Positions 1 through 7,182 of a DNA stretch of 64,000 bases are shown here, one piece after another. A model generated the notes under the pieces. The model was not told the origin of the DNA. It saw only the letters and a list, made by a program, of their open reading frames with translations, and ran no database searches. A program made the position numbers and the translations under genes. Each line of letters opens with the position of its first letter. Positions within the stretch are counted from its first letter, which is position 1. This DNA is from Mycolicibacterium nivoides (GTDB lineage Bacteria > Actinomycetota > Actinomycetes > Mycobacteriales > Mycobacteriaceae): positions 4,583,208 through 4,647,207 of the forward strand of contig NZ_CP034072.1 in assembly GCF_003855255.1 (NCBI RefSeq), read 5' to 3'.

Positions 1-33
1 AACCCATCCCGACGGTGCACGTCAACCTCAAAT

Positions 34-69
34 GCTGACGAACCGCGCCTGCGGCGAAAGGACGTCAGC
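34..69. terminator. Hairpin downstream of the XRE-cupin gene
   Basis: Arms GCTGACG (34-40) and CGTCAGC (63-69) are exact reverse complements and enclose a smaller CCGC-gcct-GCGG hairpin (43-54). It lies just past the stop codon of the minus-strand regulator at 72. There is no T-run, so it is a structural candidate for an intrinsic terminator only. The first 33 bases of the window hold nothing I can identify. Confidence 0.35.
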
Positions 70-71
70 CG

Positions 72-599
72 TCAGCGGTTGCGGCTGTACTCGGTGTGGG
101 TGATCACCAGAACCTCGCTGGGCGTGCTTCCCCGCTGCCGCAATTGGTGAGGCAAGGAGGCGTCGAAGTACGCGCAATCGCCGGCTTCCAAGGTGACCAA
201 CTCGTCCTGGTAGCGCAGCTCCACCACGCCTGCGTGGACGAACACCAACTCCTGCCCGGCGTGTTCTGGATGCGGGTGCTCGGCGAACTTGAGCGTTGGC
301 CGCACGATGAACGGTGACATCGACTTTCCGAGCATGCCGGCGGCCACGGCCTGATACCGGTTGTCCCCCCGCTCGCCGGCGCGGTCGATCGACAACGTCG
401 TGACCGCTGGATCCTCGGAAAACAGCTGTGCGACATCGACCTCGAGTGCACGGGCCACTTTCATCGCCACCGCGATCGACGGGGTGGATCGCTGCCGTTC
501 GACCTTGGACAGGTAGCTCTTGGTCAGTCCGGTCGCCTCGGCGAGTTCCTCGAGGGTCATGCCCCGCTGTTGACGCACAGCACGCAAGAGAGCGCTCAT
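72..599 (-). CDS. XRE-family regulator with C-terminal cupin domain
   Basis: The product has 175 aa. Residues about 4-60 form a lambda-repressor-type helix-turn-helix (GMTLEELAEATGLTKSYLSK). Residues about 98-170 form a small cupin barrel (EHAGQELVFVHAG, then LPHQLRQRG). This HTH-plus-cupin layout is common for cytosolic repressors that sense a small ligand or metal in the cupin; the ligand cannot be read here. The ATG at 599 follows a good AGGAGG ribosome binding site. The gene lies downstream of two acyl-CoA dehydrogenase genes on the same strand and could control them or itself. An inverted repeat at 620-652 sits in its promoter region. Confidence 0.85.
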   Translation of the reverse strand: MSALLRAVRQQRGMTLEELAEATGLTKSYLSKVERQRSTPSIAVAMKVARALEVDVAQLFSEDPAVTTLSIDRAGERGDNRYQAVAAGMLGKSMSPFIVRPTLKFAEHPHPEHAGQELVFVHAGVVELRYQDELVTLEAGDCAYFDASLPHQLRQRGSTPSEVLVITHTEYSRNR

Positions 600-619
600 A
601 ACACCTCCTGCTCACAACG

Positions 620-652
620 CCCGCTGTTCCCATGGTCCCATAGGACAGCGGG
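620..652. promoter_or_regulatory. Inverted repeat upstream of the XRE-cupin gene
   Basis: Arms CCCGCTGT (620-627) and ACAGCGGG (645-652) are perfect 8-bp reverse complements around 17 bases. The repeat lies between the stop of the upstream dehydrogenase (691) and the start of the regulator (599). It may be an autoregulatory operator or the terminator of the dehydrogenase transcript. The inner segment contains two near-identical ATGGGA hexamers on the minus strand. No T-run follows, which slightly favours an operator. Confidence 0.4.
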
Positions 653-690
653 TGTCATATCGTCGACATCCCGAATCGACGACGAGCCGA

Positions 691-1704
691 TCAGTTGCCG
701 GTGGCGGTGACCAACGCCCAGAGACCCTCCGCACCGGCGGCGGTGGCGTAGTCGGTGAGCACCTGGTCCCAGTGCGCGACCGAGCCGTACTCCGAGCGCC
801 AGGACAGCGCGGGCATCGTGAACTCGTGCAACCGGTGTTCAACCGTGGTGCCGATCGCACCGTGCACCTGGTGGCCGTTGCGCACCACGACCGAGGTGGC
901 ATGTCCGACGCACGAACGTGCCACAGCGACAAGGAAATCCAGGTGCGGCGAGGACCAATCTGATCGCAGCGCCTCGGCCAGGGCGCCGTCGGTTGCGGCC
1001 CGGGCCAGTGCCGATTCGGCGGCGATGTCGGCCACCAGATTCTGCACAGCCTGAAACTTGGCCAGCGGACGGCCGAACTGAGTGCGTTCGCGGACATGCG
1101 CCACCGACAGCTCCAGGATCCGGTCCAGCGCGGCGCACACCTGGACGGCACGCACCAGAGCAGCCCGCTGCGTGAACTGTTCGACCACATTGTCGGGCAC
1201 TGGGTTTCCGGTCAGGGCCCCGAGGTCCGCGCGGACCTCGTCGCGCGGCTCCCCCGCGTTGTTGTGTCCTGCAGTGACCGACAGCGACGCGGTGTCCGCA
1301 TCGGTCACGCGGTAGCCGGTGCCGTCGCGCCAGAGCAGCACCACCCGCACGGAGTCCGCCGCCCAGGGCACACCACGTGCGACACCGGCGTCGTCGAGCA
1401 GACACGCGGTGCGTCGCGCGTCATCGACCCCCAGCCCCGCCGTCTCCAACAGCCAGCAGGCCAGCAGATCATGTTCGGCCAGCGGGATTCTCACCCCGTG
1501 CGAGGCAGCCGCGCGCAGCAGCTCGACGGCCTCGGCCCAGCCGGCGCCACTGCCCCCGGACTCCTCGGACCCGGTGAGCCGGACCAGCCCGAGTTCCCCC
1601 AGCCGGCCCCACAATTCGGCGATGCCCTCACCGGGCTGATGCTGTTCGCGGTGCGCGGCGAAGACCGCCGACATCATCTCGGCCAGTTCGGCGTCGACAC
1701 TCAT
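691..1704 (-). CDS. Acyl-CoA dehydrogenase family protein (smaller partner of a pair)
   Basis: From the ATG at 1704 the product has 337 aa. The C-terminal half has the dehydrogenase signature RERTQFGRPLAKFQAVQ and a VHGAIGTTVEHRLHEF stretch typical of FadE proteins. It should be an FAD flavoprotein acting on an acyl-CoA, probably in complex with the 378-aa dehydrogenase encoded just upstream, as in the heteromeric FadE pairs of mycobacteria. The start was chosen because MSVDAELAEMM begins the recognisable helix and a GAGAAGG sequence lies before it. The frame stays open upstream through a tandem repeat (1715-1805), which would add copies of MGTDERLREEE. Substrate unknown. Confidence 0.85.
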   Translation of the reverse strand: MSVDAELAEMMSAVFAAHREQHQPGEGIAELWGRLGELGLVRLTGSEESGGSGAGWAEAVELLRAAASHGVRIPLAEHDLLACWLLETAGLGVDDARRTACLLDDAGVARGVPWAADSVRVVLLWRDGTGYRVTDADTASLSVTAGHNNAGEPRDEVRADLGALTGNPVPDNVVEQFTQRAALVRAVQVCAALDRILELSVAHVRERTQFGRPLAKFQAVQNLVADIAAESALARAATDGALAEALRSDWSSPHLDFLVAVARSCVGHATSVVVRNGHQVHGAIGTTVEHRLHEFTMPALSWRSEYGSVAHWDQVLTDYATAAGAEGLWALVTATGN

Positions 1705-1714
1705 CAGGACCTTC

Positions 1715-1805
1715 TCTTCTTCGCGCAAGCGCTCATCAGTGCCCATCTCTTCTTCGCGCAAGCGCTCATCAGTGCCCATCTCTTCTTCGCGCAAGCGCTC
1801 ATCAG
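1715..1805 (-). repeat. 33-bp tandem repeat, about 2.8 copies, between two dehydrogenase genes
   Basis: Two exact 33-base units (1715-1747, 1748-1780) and a third identical for its first 25 bases (1781-1805). On the minus strand each unit carries a TGATGA, a purine-rich GAAGAAGAG that can act as a ribosome binding site, then an ATG. The unit length is a multiple of three, so the frame of the downstream gene runs through all copies and reads MGTDERLREEE per unit. The stop codon of the upstream gene (1802-1804) lies inside the outermost copy. Confidence 0.9.
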
Positions 1806-2938
1806 CGCAACCCCAGTCCCCGCGCAATCACACCGCGCAGAACCTCGTTGGTACCGCCGCGCAGGGTGAATCCCGGACGTTGGACCACCGCATCAGCCAG
1901 CATGGACCGGTACCCCTCGTCATCGGTCTCACCGAGTACGTCGGCGAAATCGGCGATGTCACCTTCGGTGGAGGTGCCCAGCACCTTGACCACGGCCGCC
2001 GCGGTATCAGCCGGTTCGTGACGCTCCAGCGCACCGGCGACCGCCATCGACATCTGGTGCAGGCCGGTGATGCGGCCCAGATAGCGCCCCAGGTCGGTAT
2101 GGCGGGGCAGAGATCCGTCACGCATGTGCGTGGCCATGTCGGCCAGCAGCGGGAACGTCGACAGGAAGCGCTCGGGCCCACTGCGTTCGAAGCTCAGCTC
2201 CGAGGTCACCTGCTGCCAGCCGTTGCCGATCGTGCCGAACACCAGGGCGTCGGGCACGAACACCTCATCGAGGATCACCTCATTGAAATGATGCTTGCCG
2301 TTCATCGAGATGATCGGCCGGATGTCGACGCCCGGTGCCCGCAGATCGACGATGAACTGGCTCAGGCCCTCGTGCCGGTGCGCAGGATCCACCGGCGCAC
2401 TGCGGGCCAGGCAGATGAAGGCGTGCGCCAGATGCGCCCCGGACGTCCACACCTTGGCGCCGGTGATCGCCCAACCTCCGTCGACCTGGACCGCCTTGGT
2501 GCGCACGCTGGCCAGATCCGATCCGGAATCCGGCTCGCTCATCCCGATACCGAAGTAGCACTCGCCTTTGGCTATGGCGGGCAAGAACTTTCGCCGCTGT
2601 TCCTCGGTGCCGTACTTGAGCAACGACGGAACGATCTGACGGTCGGCGATCCAGTGCGCCCCGACCGGAGCCCCGGCGGCCAGCAGTTCCTCGGTGACCA
2701 CGAACCGCTCCTGGTGACTGCGCCCGTGCCCGCCGTAGGAGACCGGCACCGTCATCCCCAGCCAACCGCGGGCCGCCAGCGCCCGGCTGAAGTCCTCGTC
2801 CCAACCGGTCAGCCAACTGTCCGCGTACCGGCCGATCTTGCCGGCCCGCTGCTGCGCGGCGACAAACTCCCGCACCTGCAATCGCAACTCGTCGAGCGCA
2901 TGCGGGTCGCCGGCTACCGGCGGCACCAACCTGGTCAT
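1802..2938 (-). CDS. Acyl-CoA dehydrogenase (larger partner of the pair)
   Basis: The product has 378 aa, full length for the family. The flavin/substrate signature YFGIGMSEPDSGSDLASVR is near residue 138, the second-domain motif KVWTSGAHLAHAF follows, and the C-terminus LRGGTNEVLRGVIARGLGLR is typical of this family. It is predicted to oxidise an acyl-CoA in the cytosol and pass electrons to electron-transfer flavoprotein. It is the first gene of a two-gene unit with the 337-aa dehydrogenase. In M. tuberculosis the neighbour of mycoredoxin is uvrD2, so this pair marks a departure from that order. Substrate unknown. Confidence 0.9.
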   Translation of the reverse strand: MTRLVPPVAGDPHALDELRLQVREFVAAQQRAGKIGRYADSWLTGWDEDFSRALAARGWLGMTVPVSYGGHGRSHQERFVVTEELLAAGAPVGAHWIADRQIVPSLLKYGTEEQRRKFLPAIAKGECYFGIGMSEPDSGSDLASVRTKAVQVDGGWAITGAKVWTSGAHLAHAFICLARSAPVDPAHRHEGLSQFIVDLRAPGVDIRPIISMNGKHHFNEVILDEVFVPDALVFGTIGNGWQQVTSELSFERSGPERFLSTFPLLADMATHMRDGSLPRHTDLGRYLGRITGLHQMSMAVAGALERHEPADTAAAVVKVLGTSTEGDIADFADVLGETDDEGYRSMLADAVVQRPGFTLRGGTNEVLRGVIARGLGLR

Positions 2939-3038
2939 GTTCAGCTCCGTCCACTGCGGATTAGCAACTTACCGCCGCAGGCCGGAGACCTGCGTCACCG
3001 CGGGCATGGGACGGCGGTTCGGCTACGTTGTGTGCACT

Positions 3039-3287
3039 ATGACTGCTACACCGACTGCTCTGACCATGTACACCACCACCTGGTGCGGCTACTGCTCGCG
3101 GCTCAAGACCGCGCTGAAGTCCGAGGGCATCTCGTGGACCGAGGTCGACATCGAGCAGGATCCGGCTGCAGCCGAGTTCGTCGGCTCCGTCAACGGCGGC
3201 AACCATGTGGTGCCGACCGTGAAGTTCGCCGACGGGTCGACGCTGACCAACCCCACCATCAAGCAGGTCAAGGCCAAGCTCAGCTGA
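3039..3287 (+). CDS. mrx1: Mycoredoxin, glutaredoxin-like thiol oxidoreductase
   Basis: The product has 82 aa. The redox motif WCGYC is near residue 15 and the cis-proline region is HVVPTVKFADGSTLTNP, as in M. tuberculosis Mrx1 (Rv3198A). Members of this family reduce mycothiol mixed disulfides on proteins. The ATG at 3039 fits the family's N-terminus; a TACGTT hexamer at 3024-3029 would start transcription within about 3 nt of the ATG, so the mRNA is nearly leaderless. The gene ends 3 bases from the convergent nudC. It belongs functionally with the thiol-stress system encoded by sigH-rshA later in the window. Confidence 0.92.
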   Translation: MTATPTALTMYTTTWCGYCSRLKTALKSEGISWTEVDIEQDPAAAEFVGSVNGGNHVVPTVKFADGSTLTNPTIKQVKAKLS

Positions 3288-3290
3288 TCG

Positions 3291-4238
3291 TCAGTCCAGG
3301 GCCGCCCAGGACTCGATGATCTCGCGGGCAATGGAGATCGATCCGGGCAGCAGCAGCCTCGAAGGTGAATCGCCGTCAGCGGCGCTCCAGTCCCCCTGAG
3401 CGAGCGCCTCGCGGATCTCGGCCCGGGTGAACCAGTCGGCCTCGGCGATCTCGCCGTCGTTGAATGAGAACGGCTGTTCCGGGTCGCCGATGGCATGGAA
3501 GCCGACCATCAGCGACCGCGGGAACGGCCACGGCTGGCTGCCCAGGTACTGCACATCGGTCACCGTGAGGCCGACCTCCTCGGCGATCTCACGCGCCACA
3601 CAGGTCTCGAAGGATTCTCCGGCCTCGACGAATCCGGCCAGGATCGAGAACAACCGTTCGGGCCACGCCGTCTGCCGGGCCAGCACCGCACGGTCGTGGC
3701 CGTCATGGACCAGACAGATCACCGCCGGATCGATGCGGGGGAACTCCTCGTGCCCGCTGACCGGGTCGACCCGCGACCAGCCGCCTTTCGCCGACCTCGT
3801 CGCCGCACCGTCCACCGCACTGAACCGGGCCCGGTCATGCCAGTTCAGCAGCGCGGTGGCGGTCGCCACCAACTGCGCGCTGACGTCGTCGAAGACCTCA
3901 CCGGCCCGGCGTAGATCGAGCACCTCGGCGGCCGCATCGGGGTCGTCCGGCGCCTCCAGCGCACTGCGGACTCCCCAGACATGCCGCCCATCGCCCAGCC
4001 GGCCCAGGAACACCGCGTGTTCCGGCGGCTTGTCCGCACTCAGGCTCGAGGCCTTCCCGAGCACCACCTGGCCACCCGAGATCAGTACCTGGTTGCGTCG
4101 GTCGACCCGCAGCAACAGCGCGTCCTGCCAGCCCTCGGTTGCCGCATCGATATCGGTACGCAGCGCATCGGCACGATCGGCACCGACCCGCGAGAGCAGG
4201 GGGACGTTGCGCAGGCCGAAGGTGAGGCGTTCGGTCAT
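3291..4238 (-). CDS. nudC: NAD(H) diphosphatase NudC
   Basis: The product has 315 aa. The Nudix box is present (GFVEAGESFETCVAREIAEEVGL, with G, E, RE and EE in place), followed by SQPWPFPRS, the motif that marks NADH pyrophosphatases. It hydrolyses NAD(H) to NMN(H) and AMP; the M. tuberculosis homologue also attacks NAD-drug adducts. The zinc-ribbon cysteines of the E. coli enzyme are absent: the segment before DPAVICLVHDG has no CxxC pair. It overlaps the upstream channel gene by ATGA and is translationally coupled to it. Confidence 0.93.
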   Translation of the reverse strand: MTERLTFGLRNVPLLSRVGADRADALRTDIDAATEGWQDALLLRVDRRNQVLISGGQVVLGKASSLSADKPPEHAVFLGRLGDGRHVWGVRSALEAPDDPDAAAEVLDLRRAGEVFDDVSAQLVATATALLNWHDRARFSAVDGAATRSAKGGWSRVDPVSGHEEFPRIDPAVICLVHDGHDRAVLARQTAWPERLFSILAGFVEAGESFETCVAREIAEEVGLTVTDVQYLGSQPWPFPRSLMVGFHAIGDPEQPFSFNDGEIAEADWFTRAEIREALAQGDWSAADGDSPSRLLLPGSISIAREIIESWAALD

Positions 4239-5329
4239 CGCTCGGTGTCCGCACTGCGGATGTAGAGCAGCCGGTCCCCGGCCTCCAGCGCATCGACCTC
4301 CGGCGCATCGACCCGCACCAGACTGCCGTCACGCACCACACCCAGCACGATGTCGTGCAGGTGCCGTGGCGAGCCGCCCTCCTCCTTGGGCGTCACCTCA
4401 CGTTCGGCGATGGCGAAGCCGGCATCGGGAGTCAGCAGGTCCTCCATCATCTCCACCACGCTGGGGGTCTGCGTCGCGAGACCGAGCAACCGGCCGGCGG
4501 TCTCGGAGGACACCACCGTGGAGTCCGCACCTGACTGCTTGAGCAGATGCAGGTTGTCCGATTCCCGCACCGCCGCGATGATCTTGGCCTTGGGCGCCAA
4601 CTCACGGGCAGTCAGTGTGACCAGTACCGCACTGGCGTCATTGTCCGCCGCCACGATGATCGACTTGGCGTGCTGGGCCCCGGCCAGTCGCAGGACACCG
4701 GAATTGGTGGCGTCGCCGTGCACGGTCACCAGCCCGGCGGCCTTGGCGCGTTCCAGCGCGGCCGCGTTCTCGTCGACGACGACGATGTCGGCCGGGGAGA
4801 CCTCATCGCCGACCATCGCCGCGACCGCTGTGCGGCCCTTGGTGCCGTATCCGACGACGACGGTGTGGTTACGCACTTTGTTCCTCCATCGCTGAATCTT
4901 CAGCGCCTGCCGGGATTGGGTGGTCAGGGTTTCCACGGTGGTACCGATGAGAACGATCAGGAAGGCCACCCGCAGCGGCGTGATGACGATGACGTTGACC
5001 AGACGCGCCGAATCCGTATACGGCGTGATGTCGCCGTAGCCGGTCGTCGACAGTGACACCGTCGCGTAATAGAGACAGTCCAGGAACGAGAGCGGATTGT
5101 TGGCATCCGGGGCGCTGTCGTTGTCCCGGTAACCGTAACGATCCGCGTAGACGATGAGCACCGCCGCGAACAGCGCCCCCAGCGCGTACAGCACCCGCAT
5201 GAAGATCTTGCGCGCCGGACTGATGAACGGTTCGGGGATGCGCAACACATCCACGAGCGCGGCGTCCGGGCGCGAGGTCAGGTTCGAGTCCATCGCGGCG
5301 AGGCGGCGCCGCAGCCTGCCTTTAGCCAC
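4235..5329 (-). CDS. Two-TM potassium channel with RCK/TrkA-N domain
   Basis: The product has 364 aa. A first membrane helix lies at about 45-65, a pore loop with the K+ selectivity filter TTGYGD near residue 95, and a second helix around 110-130. A cytosolic Rossmann domain ([16 protein letters not shown]) and a C-terminal TrkA-C-like region ([18 protein letters not shown]) follow. This is the MthK-like design and the homologue of Rv3200c. It should be a ligand-gated K+ channel of the inner membrane. It shares ATGA with nudC; NAD(H) binding by the RCK domain could link the two, which is inference. Confidence 0.92.
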   Translation of the reverse strand: MAKGRLRRRLAAMDSNLTSRPDAALVDVLRIPEPFISPARKIFMRVLYALGALFAAVLIVYADRYGYRDNDSAPDANNPLSFLDCLYYATVSLSTTGYGDITPYTDSARLVNVIVITPLRVAFLIVLIGTTVETLTTQSRQALKIQRWRNKVRNHTVVVGYGTKGRTAVAAMVGDEVSPADIVVVDENAAALERAKAAGLVTVHGDATNSGVLRLAGAQHAKSIIVAADNDASAVLVTLTARELAPKAKIIAAVRESDNLHLLKQSGADSTVVSSETAGRLLGLATQTPSVVEMMEDLLTPDAGFAIAEREVTPKEEGGSPRHLHDIVLGVVRDGSLVRVDAPEVDALEAGDRLLYIRSADTER

Positions 5330-5404
5330 GCGACCCCATCATCGAGCAAAGCGCCCCGGGACGCGCCGGGATCAATCTGATCAGACGCACGCCACAATGT
5401 AACC

Positions 5405-5794
5405 ATGACCGCACCTCAGCCTCAGCGGATCTCCGCCGCACCCGCCGCCCAACGCATGGCAGCCCTGCTCCTGGGCATGGGCACGCTGCACTTCGTCGCG
5501 CCCAAACCGTTCGACTCCATCATCCCGGCCGAGCTGCCGGGCAGCGCCCGCTTCTACACCTATGCCTCCGGGGTGGGTGAGCTGGCCACCGGCGCCTTGC
5601 TGGCCGTGCCCCGCACCCGGCGGCTCGGCGCGCTGGCCGCCGTGGCGTTGTTCATCGCCGTGTTCCCCGGGAACGTGAACATGGTCCGGCTGTGGTGGGA
5701 CAAGCCGTGGCCCATGCGGATCGTGGCGATCGCCCGGTTGCCGCTGCAGATCCCGATGATCACCTGGGCCCTGCAGGTGTACCGCAACTCCTAG
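5405..5794 (+). CDS. DoxX-like four-helix membrane protein
   Basis: The product has 129 aa. It has four predicted hydrophobic segments (about 18-32, 52-70, 75-92, 105-122) and resembles the DoxX/MauE-like family of small quinone- or redox-associated membrane proteins. Function unknown. It is divergent from the channel gene, with 75 bases between. A CACAAT hexamer at 5393-5398 lies 6 nt before the ATG and there is no ribosome binding site, so the transcript is probably leaderless. Confidence 0.7.
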   Translation: MTAPQPQRISAAPAAQRMAALLLGMGTLHFVAPKPFDSIIPAELPGSARFYTYASGVGELATGALLAVPRTRRLGALAAVALFIAVFPGNVNMVRLWWDKPWPMRIVAIARLPLQIPMITWALQVYRNS

Positions 5795-5941
5795 TCACCC
5801 ACTCCTGGCCCACTGTGCGGCCAGAACACCTGGGCGGCAACCAGTTTCGTTGCCCGGATCGGGCCTGAGCCCCGCACAGGGCCAAGTTTGGCAAGGCTAT
5901 CGTTGCTGGTGGCGTGCGGTTTTCGCCGATATGGTCGGACC

Positions 5942-6655
5942 GTGACGAATCCCAGCCATCCGTCCGAGCCGCACGTGGGTTCACTGTCGTCGAGACTGAA
6001 CTGGCTGCGTGCCGGGGTTTTGGGCGCGAACGACGGCATCGTCTCCACGGCAGGCATCGTCGTGGGTGTGGCGGCCGCCACGGTGGAGAAGGCGCCGATC
6101 CTGACCGCCGGTATCGCCGGCCTGGCCGCGGGCGCGGTGTCGATGGCGCTGGGTGAGTACGTCTCGGTGAGCACGCAGCGTGACACCGAACGCGCATTGC
6201 TACGCAAGGAACGCCGCGAGTTGCGTGACGACCCCGCCGCCGAACTGGACGAGTTGACCGCGCTCTACCAGGCGAAGGGCCTGTCGACGACGACCGCGCG
6301 CACCGTGGCCGAGGAACTCACCGACCACGACGCGTTCGCCGCACACGCCGAGGTCGAATTGGGCATCGATCCCAAGGATCTGACGAATCCGTGGCAGGCC
6401 GCCGCGTCTTCTGCGCTGTCGTTCACCATCGGTGCGCTGTTGCCGTTGATCGCGATCCTGATTCCGCCAACGACGTGGCGCATCCCGGTGACCGTGGTGG
6501 CGGTGCTGCTGGCGCTGATGCTCACCGGGGCGGTGTCGGCCGGGCTGGGTGGAGCACCGAAGGGACGCGCGGTGCTGCGCAACGTGATCGGTGGCGGGCT
6601 GGCCCTGGTGATCACCTATCTGATCGGCCTGTTGGTGGGGACCGCCATCACCTGA
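5942..6655 (+). CDS. VIT1/CCC1-family iron/manganese transporter
   Basis: The product has 237 aa from the GTG at 5942. The hallmark N-terminal helix is present (RAGVLGANDGIVSTAGIVVGVAAA), then the second helix and ALGEYVSVSTQRD. An acidic cytosolic domain (about 80-140, with HAEVELGID) precedes three C-terminal helices. This family moves Fe2+ or Mn2+ across membranes. The GTG was preferred to an upstream TTG because TATGGT (5930-5935) lies 6 nt before it, a leaderless layout. A DUF2231-like gene follows after 35 bases. Confidence 0.87.
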   Translation: MTNPSHPSEPHVGSLSSRLNWLRAGVLGANDGIVSTAGIVVGVAAATVEKAPILTAGIAGLAAGAVSMALGEYVSVSTQRDTERALLRKERRELRDDPAAELDELTALYQAKGLSTTTARTVAEELTDHDAFAAHAEVELGIDPKDLTNPWQAAASSALSFTIGALLPLIAILIPPTTWRIPVTVVAVLLALMLTGAVSAGLGGAPKGRAVLRNVIGGGLALVITYLIGLLVGTAIT

Positions 6656-6690
6656 CCACTTCGCATCATCCCGACCAGCCAAGGAGTCCC

Positions 6691-7182
6691 GTGACAGTCT
6701 TCAATGGCCTGCCCGCCCACGTCCTACTCGTGCATGCGCTGGTGGTACTCGTGCCGCTGACCGCGGCGCTGGAGATACTCTGTGCGCTGTGGCCCGCCGC
6801 CCGCAGAGGTCACCTGTTGTGGCTCACTCTCGTCCTGGCCGTCGTGACAACGGTTTTGACACCGCTGACGACGTACGCCGGCGAATGGCTCTACGACCTG
6901 CGACCCGCTCACGAGGCGGTGCTGGAAGAGCACGCCGAGCGCGGCGACACAATGATCTACTTCTCGCTCGCGCTGCTGGTCGTCGCACTGGCACTGGTGG
7001 GATTGCATTTCGCCGAACGGCGCGACGACCGCCGACGGCTGACATACAACAGCGTTGTCGCGGTGATCGCCGTGCTGGTGGGAGTGACCTCGATCGTTCA
7101 GATCTACCGAATCGGCGATCTCGGAGCACAGGCGGTCTGGGGATCGGAGATCGCCAACCTGACCTCGGCCGGCGACGGCTAG
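6691..7182 (+). CDS. DUF2231-type four-helix membrane protein
   Basis: The product has 163 aa from the GTG at 6691, preceded by a clear AAGGAG at 6681-6686. It starts VTVFNGLPAHVLLVHALVVL, the conserved opening of DUF2231 proteins with paired histidines that could bind haem or metal. Four hydrophobic helices follow (about 10-30, 38-58, 92-112, 125-145). Function unknown; its position behind a metal transporter suggests a shared transcript. Its TAG stop overlaps the stop of the convergent adnB in a shared CTAG at 7179-7182. Confidence 0.75.
   Translation: MTVFNGLPAHVLLVHALVVLVPLTAALEILCALWPAARRGHLLWLTLVLAVVTTVLTPLTTYAGEWLYDLRPAHEAVLEEHAERGDTMIYFSLALLVVALALVGLHFAERRDDRRRLTYNSVVAVIAVLVGVTSIVQIYRIGDLGAQAVWGSEIANLTSAGDG

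Noticed and set aside
1739..3319. 526-codon plus-strand frame across the second acyl-CoA dehydrogenase
   Set aside because: It is antisense to a clear enzyme and has the Arg/His/Gln-rich composition of third-position-GC shadow frames.
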